From NCBI GenBank assembly GCA_038380795.1, contig CM076280.1, positions 11,589,001-11,653,000 of the forward strand: a DNA stretch of 64,000 nt. The letters run 5' to 3'. The stretch comes from Pyrocephalus nanus (Eukaryota; Chordata; Aves; Passeriformes; Tyrannidae). This document shows positions 37,817 through 49,479 of this stretch, piece by piece; within the stretch, counting starts at the first letter, position 1; the number at the start of each line of letters is the position of its first letter. The notes under the pieces were generated by a model that saw only the letters and a list, made by a program, of their open reading frames with translations, was not told where the DNA came from and searched no databases. Both the position numbers and the translations under genes were made by a program.

Positions 37817-38367
37817 CGCGCTCAGCACGTGCATGGGCAGACTGTGAGCAGGAGAGGAGTGTCTGAGAATGTACAACAGCTGCAAAAGCTGAAGAAAAGA
37901 CTTTCCTTGTATAATACTGTACAGAATTGAGGCATTTTAAACCACACCTTTACTAATCTAATTAATTTAACAGATTTTCCTCTTCTCTTTGGGTTGCGTT
38001 TTTCTCCCCTCTAGATACTGGCACTGCAAAAGGGACCACAGTTTTCAGGTATTTTGGAATCTCAAAACATGCAGAAAATGTTTCATGCTTTCTCCACCAC
38101 CCCTCTTTCCTGATTTCTTCCTCATGTGAATAGTTCATTTAATTTCTAACAGAAAACTGAAACAAGAGGAATCAGGGCAGCCACATAGTAAACTTTCTAG
38201 TTGGATACACCTTTTATTAAGAAAACACCAGCCACGCTGAAAGTTTGTAGTAGCTGACATCAGTTATCGATTATATTTCACCTAAATTTAAAATCTGAGA
38301 GGACAATGTAAATATTATATAACTATATTTAATGCATTGCAAGTTTCTTTGGACTCATTATCCTTCG

Positions 38368-38373
38368 AATAAA
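38368..38373 (+). terminator. GAPVD1: GAPVD1 poly(A) signal candidate 1
   Basis: AATAAA 552 nt after the stop. Downstream sequence includes GGTTGTGATG and GTGTTTTGGTG about 30-55 nt away, plausible GU-rich elements. Confidence 0.5.
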
Positions 38374-38648
38374 AAGCAAAAGCCTCTCTGACCTCTAACA
38401 GGTTGTGATGTACCGTGTTTTGGTGACAGAAGGACTTCCTAGAAAGGCTAAGATTTAAAAAGGGCAAACTGAACTATTTATTAAAATGTAATTAAGATTA
38501 CTGAAATTTCTAAAACTGGAATTTATAATAGGGCTTATTAGCTAGCTGAACACTTCTTGGCTAGGGCATTAGGGTGTTACAGAGGTTTGGATATATAGAG
38601 GAGAGGGACTGTAAGTTACAATAGAGAAGTCTAATATAAAAAAGGAAA

Positions 38649-38654
38649 AATAAA
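38649..38654 (+). terminator. GAPVD1: GAPVD1 poly(A) signal candidate 2
   Basis: AATAAA followed by CTATTGTGTATACTGT about 25-40 nt downstream. As likely as the first candidate. Confidence 0.5.
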
Positions 38655-38680
38655 ATACCTTACTGTAATATTTTTTCTGA

Positions 38681-41254
38681 TCTATTGTGTATACTGTACA
38701 AACCCCAAACAGAGATCCTTAACAGAACCTTGGGCTGTAATATATATTTTGATTAGTGACATTAAATACATATGCCAGGGGTTTCAGTGAATGTTTTTAC
38801 TAAATGTTCTTCGTGTTGTCTGCTATGCAGCAGTGCAAGTTTTACTGTTCATATGAAATATTTTAAAATAATATAACACTGTTCTTTATGAAACATATCA
38901 TGGCATCAGTTCAGGGTGTTTTATAGATCTCTCACCCCGCCTTTCCCTTAAACTGACAGTTACCAATTTGAAGAGGTTTTTATGCACACCACCACGTGTG
39001 TTTTCCATGACTGAAGTGGTCTGGGGCATGGCCAGTGTGTGTTGGCTGTTTGTAAGCACTTGCTGTCCTTTTTCAGCTTGAAAACAGTGAAAAAGGACAG
39101 CGAGCATTGAACTTTTTCATGTCAGTATTATTTCTTGCTCTTTTCAGAGTGTTCATTGCACTTCTGACAGAGGGATGTGGTAAGACTTGGTGTCTGTGAG
39201 TGATAAAGAAAACAAAATCTTTCTCACATTCTTTTCAAAACACGATTGGTTCATTTTGTGTGTGGGTGCATTTCGATGATTAAAACCTGTAAGCAACAAG
39301 TACTTGGGAAAATCATGCAGTTAATTGGAATTGGAGCAAAGGATTGAGTGCTTGATTTGGCTGTGCTACTTGTCAGGGCATAATTAAAGACACTTACTTT
39401 CTTGGACTCAGATGTAACTCAGTTTTGCCAAACTAATCACAGGTGAGAAGTTGGGATGGTAACTTTTTTTTTTTTATAGTCTTTCTCCTCTATTAGGGAC
39501 TCGATTGTGTGGAGGAGCAATACTCAGTCCAAACAGAATTCTTCTGATCTGCCTTACTGTGGTGACTCAGTCTGTGTAGCACTGCAATATTCTGGTTATT
39601 TAGCCTCGATGGGTTTTTGGTGCTGAACACGTAACTCAATATTGCAAGCACAGCCCTGACCAATAACACTCAGCAGCAAAGCACAAACATGCCCTTGAAG
39701 ATATGTCCAGATCATATCGAAAAGCAATAGAAATCCATTTATATTGAAGTGTCCTGTAATATGTAATTATTACTTGAATATCCAAGACATTAAGAACGAA
39801 GTGTGAAAGTTGTCTTAGTCCTGCAGTTTGGGTGTTGGTTGAGGAGAGTATTTTGAGGATCCTTACAGAAGGCACAAGGACACTGGAGCTGGTGATCACC
39901 CTGCACGTTGCCTCTTTGCTGACCTGGACACAGGGTTGGGTCAGCACCACTGTGTCTTTTCAGGTTTACTCTCCCTTATAGAAGGGGCAAGAACCATTTT
40001 CTTCACAGCTTTTATCACTTTATTTTTCTGCATAGAAAAATACTTTAAAGAACTGGTGTCTTTTTTTAATTGTTATTCAGTTATTTGAAAACCAGTAAGT
40101 TTCAGTGAGCCCCAGGTGAGCTGACAGTTTTTGTAGCAAGATGGTCCTTTGCTTCTTTTTTTCCAGCCTACTCTGAAGGTCCTTTATATAATCTTGATAG
40201 GTGTAGTTAGAGAATTAGGCTTTCCAAAGAATTAAAAACCTGCCTGTAATGTCCTTTTACTGTTTTCCCCTGTGTCCTGTAACATTTTGTTTTAAAATGC
40301 TAAAGTCCATGTCTAGGAAGTGGTGGTGTTAGGTTTGGTGTGCAATAGTGAAGCTGAAAAGACAGTGCATAAAGGACCAAAAGTACCAGAACTGCTGCCA
40401 AAAGGTGCCAGCCAGCCACGGGCCTGTTGCTGTAATCTCGGTGCTTTCTGTGAATTAAACTTCTTCAGCCACTGGAGGAGGAATGGGACATTTTGGGGAC
40501 AGGGGGGGGGAGAGGTCACTGGGGACAGGTCACAGCCGGGGACTTCGGGCTCGGTCGTTGTTGTCAGTGCCGGTTGTTGGCACATCCTGAGGAACTGCCA
40601 CATGAAACGATGGCACATCTGTGCCTGGGAATGTTACAGAGGTGCTGGTTTCCTTTTTGGGTAGAGGAGGGAAAGAGGGCTGGGTTTTTCATCCCTAGGA
40701 GATTCCTTTGTGCTCCTAAGTGAGATTTCTCCTTAAAGCCTCTTTAAGGAGAATCAGAATGTCTCTGGCCTACCAAGGATTTGAGTTTAAAAGTTTTTGT
40801 TTTGAAGACCTTTTACTACCAAATGCTGAATGTAACTGCCATAAATTTCAGGAAAAAAAGCCACGAACATGATACTGTTTCCTTGTGGGTGAGTCTCTGG
40901 TGAGCACAGTGTTGGTTCGTATTGCTTGAAAACGTTCTTGTTCTGTTAAGCCAAATTCTCAGAGAATTGGAGAACTCACTGCCATGGGAATGGGGAGGGG
41001 TGAGGAGGGTGGGAGAGGGGGCAGAGCTGTGTGTTGGCAGGAGTGAGTCACGGTGTGCTGGGGGAGCTGGAGCAGCAGGAAGGCAGTGGGGACGGAGGGG
41101 GAAGGATGCTCGTGTCTGGGTACAGCTGGGGGTGTGGTTGAGCCTGTACTACTTGAGAATTAACCTCTGCTAAGTTAGTAGTGTGTGTTCTGTACCTTTT
41201 AATTGTGCTTTACCTCTATTGAAAAGCTTTGTACTGCCTCTCCTCTTTGGTAAA
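38681..41254. other. GAPVD1 downstream region
   Basis: About 2.6 kb of mainly AT-rich DNA, possibly extended GAPVD1 3'UTR. I see no exon or recognisable mobile element. A GC-rich patch around 40,970-41,110 holds short G-runs only. Confidence 0.45.
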
Positions 41255-41390
41255 GCCTTTATAAATCTAAATTAACGAGCTTGCACAATCTTGTATACAG
41301 GAACCCCATCTTGTCTCTTAACGTGATTATTAATGTATTATTCTGTAAAAACTGATTAAAAGGAGAGCAGTTTAACCGCCTGGCTTTGAT
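41255..41390 (+). other. Paired element, copy 1
   Basis: Starts CCTTTATAAATCTAAATTAA and contains TACAGGAAC and CTGATTAAAAGGAGAGCAG. The same blocks, in the same order and spacing, recur at 47,513. It is AT-rich with homeodomain-like ATTA motifs. Function unknown. Confidence 0.65.
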
Positions 41391-41984
41391 GTTTCTGCCT
41401 TGTTCCGATGCCATCTCCAGTTCTGCTGGGGATGGCAGTGCAAGTGTGAGAAGCTTCCCACTAACTCTGTGAGGTTTCCTGTTGGGCATCGCTGCTCTGC
41501 TCCATCCCCACACCTCTCAGGGAAGGGACAGTGGCAGAAAAGAACCAAAATCCAGTTAAAGGGAAAGGAAGCATTGCTGCATTGACTGATTAACACAGAG
41601 CTCTTCAGATATTATTTTAAATCCTGCAGCTTAGCTGTTCTAATAGCTTGAGAGGAAAGGAGTGGCTCTGCCTGCGGCAGGACCGTGCCCATATCTCCAC
41701 TGCCTGCTGTTTGATGCCTTGATGGGAGTGCTCAAGTCCAAAAGTATTATGTTTGGCATCTTATTTCTTAGGAAATGTTCATTTTGCCTGTGAGACAGGA
41801 GCCTTTCCTCAGCTGTTGTGCCTCCCCCTGGTCCCGCCGCCGAAGGGGGCAGGTGGGCACAGTGGTGGGACCGGGGCGGAACCACGGCCATGGCACTGCC
41901 ATGGGTTTGGTCCCCGCAGTGTTATTGACCTTGATTCTCTCTCATTTGCATCCAGCATTTTTCATCCTCTGGAATATGGTGTTT

Positions 41985-42185
41985 GGGGACCTTTCCATCA
42001 TTAAGTGGATTTACAGCAATTTCCTTATGTGTTTTCTCCAAGGGATTCTGTTATGAGAGGCACATTAAATCTCCATTAATACCTCATTATCTGACTGATA
42101 AGATTACCATGATAATGAGGCAGAAATTCTAATTGTTTCACTTCTTATTGTGCCTTTCATTAAATCATATACCTGGAAGTTGCTG
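41985..42185. promoter_or_regulatory. AT-rich island, candidate regulatory element
   Basis: A low-CpG block in GC-rich surroundings, dense in ATTA/TAAT and GATA-like motifs. It contains a perfect 10-bp inverted repeat, CCTCATTATC at 42082-42091 and GATAATGAGG at 42111-42120. The call is compositional; conservation is untested. Confidence 0.4.
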
Positions 42186-42494
42186 TCGGAGAGCTCCAGC
42201 CTGCAGAGCTGGAGAGGTGACCTGGTCCTGTGCATCCTGGTCCTGTCCCACAGTGCTCAGGGGATCCTGGGGCCTGCTGGCCTTTTCTCCCGGGCTCCTG
42301 TGCCTCCTGCCACGGCCTCCCCTCTGTGACAACGCTACCAGGAGGGCCTCTTTGGCAGCCTGCCCTGGGAGCATGGATTTAGAGAGACCCCGTTCCACGT
42401 GCCCCGTGCCCACGCCGTGGTCGTTCAGAGCCGCTCGCTCCCGAGGGCGGCTGAGCACAGGGGGTGCAACCTCCACCAGAGCTGTTAGAGCCCA

Positions 42495-42640
42495 TCAGGT
42501 CAATGATCCATGAACTAAGAAGTCTCTAAGCAGGAGCAATTATTGTCTATCATGTGTCAAAGGCGCCCGTATTGACCCCGATAGATGGAGCCATTATGGC
42601 CTGTTGAGGCAGCGATCCATGAACGGAGGGTTCACGGGAG
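42495..42640. promoter_or_regulatory. Candidate regulatory island with repeated GATCCATGAAC
   Basis: GATCCATGAAC occurs twice, near 42507 and 42611, about 105 bp apart, flanking AT-balanced sequence such as ATTATTGTCTATCATGTGTC. No coding potential. Confidence 0.35.
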
Positions 42641-43531
42641 CAGAGGTCTCAGCACTCCCCACCAGCGCCGTCCATCCGTCCTGCCCGTCCCCGCAGGGTG
42701 AGGGAGGCACAAGGTGAGGGGGCAGGGGTGGATTTGGGGAGGGGAGCAGTGTGGATGCTGCCAGCTCAGTGTTGTGCCTGGAGCCAGGCTGGGCTGGGGG
42801 CACAGCCCCACTGGGTCCCAGGGTTCCTCGGGGGATGTTCTGCGTCTGCCCCATCCCCTGGGCCCTGCTCCCCTGGGGTGTGTGCAGGGATTCCCTGTGA
42901 GCAGCACGACCTGAGCTCTGGCTCCAGGCCTGGAGACACTTCAGTGGGGCAGTGTTGGTCACACACTGCTGGTGAAGCCCCTGCCTGGTCCTGATGGGCA
43001 GCTCCCAGCCAACCTCATTAGGAAGCACCACAGAGCCCTGCTTGGCACCAGATCCAGCTCTGCATCCCCTAGTTCCTCACTGGGGGGAACTGGCACCATT
43101 CCTGCAAACAGGCTGTTCCTCAGGCTCAGCTAACGAGGTCGAGGAGCCCACAGGGGATGGCACCTCTTGCCCTGCAGGGCAGGGGGTCCCCAGGACAAGG
43201 ACTGTGCGAGTCCCTGCTTTCAGCCCAGCAGTGGGGTTGGCCATAGAGCCTCTGGCTCCATGCCCTGAGGGGAGATGGAGCTGGGCCCTGGCCTCTGGCC
43301 CCCTGCCCAGGCTTCTGGCATCCAGATCTGCTGCAGAACAGAACATTATCCTGCACAAGTGGACTCAGGCTCCTCCTGTGCCGAGGAGGAGATGTCTCCA
43401 TAGTAACTGGCACATTTGGAGGGCAGGAGGCACAGGGGATGGAGACAAAGCCATTGTGAGAGCCCTGGGCAGACCCCACAGCCCAGGGTACCCTTGGGCA
43501 CGTGGTGCTGCTTGGCCAGGGGCACAGGGTG

Positions 43532-43669
43532 CTCCAGCCCCCCTGTCCCTGCTGCTCCAGCCCCCCTGTCCCTGCTGCTCCAGCCCCCCTGTCCCTGCTG
43601 CTCCAGCCCCCCTGTCCCTGCTGCTCCAACCCCCCTGTCCCTGCTGCTCCAGCCCCCCTGTCCCTGCTG
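43532..43669 (+). repeat. 23-bp minisatellite, 6 copies
   Basis: Six copies of a 23-bp unit starting CTCCAGCCCCCCTGTCCCTG. They are identical except for one CCAAC variant. Because 23 is not a multiple of 3, all reading frames run open through it, which explains the long Pro/Cys-rich frames here. Confidence 0.95.
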
Positions 43670-43974
43670 CTCCAGCCAGGGGAGCCAGGTATGGACCCCT
43701 GGCAGTGGCCCCTGTGCTGATGGCAGAGACCCTGTCCATGTGGTGGCAGGGATGTCCCTGCTGTGGGGAGGGGGGCTTTGGGTGGCAGCCATGGCCGTGC
43801 CTGGGCTCGGGGCAGGGCTGGCTGGGTGGTTTGGCTGCATGGCAGCACCTGGGCCAGGCAGGTGTGAGGTGGGTGGTGAGTGCCCTGTGGGGAGCGGGTG
43901 CCCTGCCCAGCACTGCCCAGCTCTGCCAGCCCCGCCGGCAGCACCACACTGAGCCACGGCACCAGCAGAGTCAT

Positions 43975-44260
43975 CGGGCTGGGGTTAATCAACATTCATT
44001 CATGTTTCCAAGTGTAAATTGAGCATTTGTTTAATTATGTGTAAGCAGCAATACATTCTGGCCATTATCTAAATCACTATTTTATTTCCTGGATGTGGTT
44101 TCATAATGCCGGGTTTGTGCTCCAGCCTCTGCATCATTAACAGAGAAGAGTTAATGAATATAAAAGCGTAAAGGCTAATTACACTTTAATTTACAATCAT
44201 GGTCTCATTTTGGGACCACATGAAATCTGTTTTGAAAACAATTAAAACAAAAAAAAAAAA
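43975..44260. promoter_or_regulatory. AT-rich island, candidate regulatory element
   Basis: About 285 bp of AT-rich, CpG-poor sequence between GC-rich stretches. It is full of TTAAT, ATTA and TAAT motifs and ends in a 13-A run. It looks like a conserved noncoding element, but this is inferred from composition only. Confidence 0.4.
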
Positions 44261-46400
44261 ACCCACAGTGAAGGTCTGGTGAGTGGAAGGGTTTTGGCAC
44301 AAAGTGAGCAGTGGCCACCAGGCCTGTGGTGCTGCTCGAGGTTAGTGGGGCCAGGGCTGCCCACGGCTCCCAGGAGCCAGGGGGGTCCCTTGTGCTCCCC
44401 TGGGCCTTGCAGGGTGATGACCTGGGTTGGCAGTGAGAACCCTGGGGCTGGTGCTGGTGTGGGGACGGTGCTGAGGGGTGTAAATTGGAGCCCGAGTGGG
44501 AGCACCGTTCACCTGAAGGAGACAAAGATTTATTGGGCTGCAGAAACTGAAAGCAAAATTCAGTGAGAGTGCTGACTCAGCACTCTGCAGTATTTCCCAT
44601 TGCTGGGACCCATGGCCATGCCTCCCTGGAGCGGGTACCAGAACCTGGCCCTGGGAGGGGATGGTGGCTGAAGATGGAGCTCGTGGCAGGAGTGGTGATG
44701 GGGAGCAGGTCGGGCTCTGCTGCTCTGTCTGCAGGAGGACCAGCAGGGGTTTGGGAAGCCCAGGTGTTGGGGCAGCTCCCTGCAGGCTGAGCCCACGGAT
44801 CTGTCACCCATGGCTTCATCCGAGGGTGTCCCTGAGGCTTTAGGGACTGTCACACCCCCATGTCCAGGCCTAGGACAGGAGCTGTCCCCATTGGCATGGG
44901 GTTGCCCTTCTGGACCTGAGTGTGGGTTGTGGGTGGGATTTTGGGGCTGAGGCGTTGCTGGGAGGAGAGCAGGGCTGGGGGAGCAGGACTGGAGCAGCTC
45001 CTGTGCTGTGAGCAGGTGTGTGCACATGAATGTGCTCGTTCTTTGCCATGGGTGAGTATCTGTTTGTGTCCCCTTTATTCTGATTCCCTCTGAAATGGCA
45101 CAAGAGCTCCGTGCTGGGTGCAGGAGGGAGCAGTGGCCTCGGAGCCAGAGGCTCATTCCCTCCACCGGGCTGGCTGCTGGCAGAGGAAATAAATCTCCCT
45201 GAGAAAACCACTTTGCTCACACAATTCCAATCCCACAGGGCATCGTGGCATCACTCACTTCTTGTTTTATTTAGCTGATAATCCTTTATTGGGCCAGTGA
45301 AGCCCTATGGAAGCACAATGCCTTTACTGGGCGTTGGACTGGGGGGCTCATGGACCTGGGCACTGGGAGGGCAGCGATGCCCGGGGGTCCATCCTGTGCC
45401 AGGGGCTCTGCTTGGACTGTGCTGTGCTGGGACTTGTGTCCTGGCTGGGTCTCCTGAGCTGACACCCTGCCCATGGTGGAGGACAGAATGTGTCCTTCTG
45501 CTGCCAGGTGTCCCTGGAGGTGGCTCAGGGACATCTGCTCAGAGGGATTTACAGGACTCAGCGCTTGTGGTGGACCCATGGGCTCTGTGGGTGCCTCTCC
45601 CTCTGATGGATGTGCTGAATTGGGACTGTGGAGGCTCCTTCACCAGTGGGCACCGTCACAGGACCCAACTGCCCTTGCTGGGAATGTGGGTGCTGGGGCT
45701 CTGCTGTTCCCCTGGGTCCGTGTGGGGTCCCCATGCCCAGCAGTGTGGGCACATCCCTGCTCCCACACAGGCACCTGGGGACCCCTCCCCTCCCTGGCCC
45801 TGTGCAGGGCTAATGCAGGAGCTGTGCCACAGTGGAAACCTTGTGAGTCCCTCAGACAGGTTTGTCACCCGGCTCGTCACCGAGTCACTAATGAACACAT
45901 CCAGGGGCTGAGTGCCCGAGGCCGCTAATTGAAAGCGCTCACAGTTGGGAATTCCTGGGGGTTAGGCACATTCCCTGCACTAACAGGGATTTGCTGCTCA
46001 AAAATCCACGGCTGCCGAGGGCAGCAGGGGAGGAACAGCTGCTGTGCCCTGTCTGTGCTGGGAGCAGGCACTGGCACCACACAGGTCAGACACAGACCTG
46101 CAGCACCCCAAGAAATGCAGCACCCCAACCTGCAGCTGAGATGGTGGCCGGGGCTGCTGGGGCTGGGGCTGCTGGGGCTGCCAGAGCTGCTGGGGCTGGG
46201 GCTGCTGGGGCTCCAGCTATTTGGGGAGGTGTTGGCTGTGATGTTTTTGTGCCTCCTGAGGGGTCCAAGCTCACCCATGACCTTTGCAGAGGCACCGGTG
46301 ATCACGGGGTTTGGTGGCAGCAGCATGGGGAGGCGGCTTGTGCGGGGCATCAGCACAGCCCCACACGGCTCCCCCTGTCAGCATTCCCACCTTCCCACTA
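44261..46400. other. GC-rich intergenic DNA
   Basis: About 2.1 kb of G/C-skewed sequence. It holds a small GCTGGGGCTG repeat at 46150-46215 and a short AT island near 45240-45300. I see no gene. Confidence 0.5.
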
Positions 46401-46429
46401 ATCCTTGTCATCCCGAATCTTATCAGCAC

Positions 46430-46650
46430 TGATTTGATATTTACTTCCAGATTGCAGATGAACATGTTGAACATCATCATCCGATGATGATTCCCCATTG
46501 ACAACCGCTTTTTGAGACCTGTCAGTCAGCCAATTCTTAATCCTTTTAATGTGAGCTCTATTGATATGATATAGAGCTAATTTTTTAATCAAAACGTCAT
46601 GTGCTATTAAATCAAATGCTGAACAGAAGCTGAAGCATACCACAGCTTCT
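46430..46650 (-). mobile_element. Ancient CR1/L3-clade LINE reverse-transcriptase fragment
   Basis: Minus-strand translation gives AFDLIAHDVLIKKLALYHI, then IKRIKNWLTDRSQKAVVNG. This matches the AFD...HD.LL.KL and WI.NWL..R.Q.VVNG pattern of CR1/L3 reverse transcriptases. The frame ends at either side and no 3' tail is present. It is embedded in an AT-rich island and may have been kept as a noncoding element. Confidence 0.75.
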
Positions 46651-46829
46651 CACTTACTTTTATTAGTTAAACTTTTAAATTAAAGGAATGAAACCAAATT
46701 TTTTGACAAGCCCAAATTCCCATCCAGCCATGCTCCTGGTTCCGGTTGCAGCCCCACTTGCTATCACTGGCAGCCGTTCCAGCTCCTCAGCTGCTGCCCG
46801 GGGATGGACCAGGGTGGCCAGAGGGGTGA

Positions 46830-46895
46830 GCGTGGCCGGCAGGGCTGGCACGGGGCTGGCACGGGGCTGGCACGAGGCTGGCACAGGGCTGGGTG
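46830..46895 (+). repeat. 13-bp short tandem repeat
   Basis: About four copies of GGCTGGCACGGG-type units with minor variants. Confidence 0.75.
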
Positions 46896-47509
46896 TGCCA
46901 GGGAATGGCCGAGTGCTGGGGGGGCCTCGATGCGGAGCTGCCAGGCTGGAGGATCTGAGTCCAGGCCACTTCACAGTTAAAGTCTTGGTGGGGAAATGGG
47001 AATTTTTCTCCTGTGCTGGATGCAGCCTCTGACCTGAAAACGCGGGCCCAGCCTCGCCGGCTGCGGAGCGGGAGCACCGTGCAAATGCGAGATGACAGCG
47101 CAAGACACTCCAATATGGTCACCAGCTGTCCGGCCGCCACCGGGCCCCGCTGGCTGGGCAGGCGATGCCCCAGCCGCAGATGCATTTTGGGGGGAGGAGG
47201 GAGGGTCGGGCAGGGCCCGGACGTGCGGGCAGGCACACGCTGCCCAGTGCCAGGTCACTGGGACTGGCACAAGTGCTCATCAGACCGGGACAAACCCCTG
47301 GGGTCCCACTGGTGTCACCCTGGGTGGGGCTGGGGCACAGTTTGGGTCCCTGTGCCACTGTGGCCAGGCTTTGGGGACCCCTGCCCAGAGCCAGGCTGCT
47401 GGCAGGCCCCTTGCCCAGAAACCCCCTCCAGCTGCCACCCACGTGGGCTTCTGCACGGGTCCATCCGGCACGAGGCAACTTCCCTGGCTCTGTCCCCTCC
47501 AGATCAACC

Positions 47510-47660
47510 AACCCTTTGTAAATCTAAATTAATAGGGCTGCACAGCTACAGACACAGGAACACGGGCTGTGTCTTATCTTTGTCGATCAATGCTTTCTAT
47601 CATCCCATAAAGCTGATTAAAAAGCAGAGCAGTTCATCTCACCAGGTTCCGCATCCCAAC
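47510..47660 (+). other. Paired element, copy 2
   Basis: CCTTTGTAAATCTAAATTAA at 47513, ACAGGAAC in the middle, and CTGATTAAAAAGCAGAGCAG at 47613 repeat the block order of the 41,255 element. CCTTT-to-CTGATT spacing is 100 versus 96 bp. The middle is diverged. Confidence 0.65.
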
Positions 47661-47830
47661 GTTATAAATTTGATATTCAGGTTAATGATTGTCAGCGTCG
47701 GCGGAGGACATGGATGATGATCAGTATTTGTAGTTTATAATTAATTATTGGAGTGTTGCTGCAGAAGACACCAAGGAGGGGTTGGGACTGATTAGGAATT
47801 TATTATCCCTATAATGCCAAAGAGCAAGAG
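47661..47830. promoter_or_regulatory. AT-rich island, candidate regulatory element
   Basis: It continues directly from the paired element with TTTGATATTCAGGTTAATG and TTTATAATTAATTATTGG. Homeodomain-type motifs are frequent. The call is compositional. Confidence 0.35.
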
Positions 47831-48559
47831 AAGGGGAGTTTGTATGTCCAGCATTGCCCATGCCAGAGGGACACAGAGCACTGGTGTGACCTGTCACTGT
47901 CACCAGCTCCACACCTGTGTCCCCAGTGTGGCTGGAAGGGTCAGCCAAGAGGGTCAGCTGCATTCCACCCCTTCCCTGCTGTCCGTGGGGAAGCTGCAGT
48001 GAACAGATGTCTCTGCCCCAGCTCTGGACACAGGGATGTTGGTCCCTCAGGCTAGACGGTGACCTGGTTGTGGATGCCAGCTGCTTGGAGAGCCCATGGA
48101 TGGATGATGCTGTGCATCCCTGTCTGGCAGCCCTGCCGAGGGTCTCAGCCCCTCGATGACTGCGGGCAGGGCTGTGGTGGCTGGTCCTTGCCAGCCGCGT
48201 GGCACAGGCAAGAAAATTCCCCCAGTGGGTCCCACAGCCACTGCCTGGGCCAGCACAGGGAGTTTTGGGACTTCTTTCTCTAGAAATAAGAAACTTGACC
48301 CCAAAGGAGTGTCCTGAGCTATTTCTCTGGGATAAAATTCTGTAACTCGACCAGATCCCGCATGTCAGCCAGCCCCGTGTCCTGGGTGGGTGGCGTGCAC
48401 TGGGGGCTGAGGTGGCCACTGGCCCTGCAGGGGTGGGGACAAGGACAGGGCCAGGGCATGGCTGTGATCGCACAGCCCGTGCCGAGCCGGAGGGCTGCGA
48501 TCGGCGGCCTCAAGGTGGCACCGTAAGAGTGGGAACCGCGCTGCGGAACAAAGGCTGCT

Positions 48560-49018
48560 CAGAGCCCCCAGCACAGAACAGAGCCCCCTGCACAGAACAG
48601 AGCCCCCTGCCCAGCTCAGAGCCCCCTGCCCAGCCCAGAGCCCCCAGCACAGCTCAGAGCCCCCTGCACAGAACAGAGCCCCCAGCACAGAACAGAGCCC
48701 CCAGCACAGAACAGAATCCCCTGCCCAGCTCAGAGCCCCCTGCCCAGCCCAGAGCCCCCAGCACAGAACAGAAAGAACCCCCAGCACAGCTCAGAGCCCC
48801 CTGCCCAGAACAGAACCCCCAGCACAGCTCAGAGCCCCCTTCACAGCTCAGAGCCCCCTGCACAGAACAGAGCCCCCAGCACAGAACAGAGCCCCCTGCA
48901 CAGAACAGAACCCCCTGCCCAGAACAGAACCCCCAGCACAGCTCAGAGCCCCCTGCCCAGCTCAGAGCCCCCTGCCCAGCTCAGAGCCCCCAGCACAGAA
49001 CAGAGCCCCCTGCCCAGA
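48560..49018 (+). repeat. 19-bp minisatellite A, about 24 copies
   Basis: Units of AGAGCCCCCAGCACAGAAC type with two variable positions (AGCACAG, TGCCCAG or TGCACAG, and AA or CTC). It spans about 459 bp. Long Pro/Gln-rich frames across it are an artefact of the repeat. Confidence 0.95.
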
Positions 49019-49479
49019 CAGTGTCAGTCGGACATTGACACTCGGACAGTGTCAGTCACAGCTCAGAGGTGACTGGGCTGATGGTCCATGTCACAACACC
49101 CCGTGTCAGCAGGGGCTTGGGGGGTATATTTTACATTTCAGTGTGCCAGATGCCCTGGGTGTGGGAAGGTGGATGCCGTGTGACGTTGGGCTGGTGCTCA
49201 CAGGAGGCAACAGCACTGACCCACCGAGCTCTTTGGGCTCGTGCCACTGAGCCAGGTACGATGCCAGGGGTCCTCACTCCCCCTCCTTTGAGGGGTCCTG
49301 TCCCTGAAATGCAGCCCAAACCCACTGCTGGGTGTGGGGTGTCCCCCTGCCCAGTCCCCTCGGCCACGAGCCCCCCATGCCTGCTGTGAGCCTGTGCCAG
49401 CTCCCTGGGCAGCTGGGCCGGGGTGCGAGAGGTGCCCTCCTGCTAATTGGAGTGTGCTGAGGAGGAACCAGCTCAGCTC

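Larger units (their letters stand above)
37817..38680 (+). other. GAPVD1: GAPVD1 3'UTR (minimum)
   Basis: AT-rich sequence after the stop codon, with AATAAA at 38368-38373 and 38649-38654. Either could end the transcript. A longer 3'UTR running toward 41 kb cannot be excluded, since the sequence stays AT-rich and free of gene features. Confidence 0.6.

Noticed and set aside
42994..44022. 342-aa frame and overlapping minus-strand frames of about 200-290 aa
   Set aside because: Low-complexity sequence around the 23-bp array in GC-rich DNA. No conserved domain is recognisable.
48412..49038. 208-aa Pro/Gln-rich frame
   Set aside because: It is the 19-bp array A read through, with no independent coding evidence.
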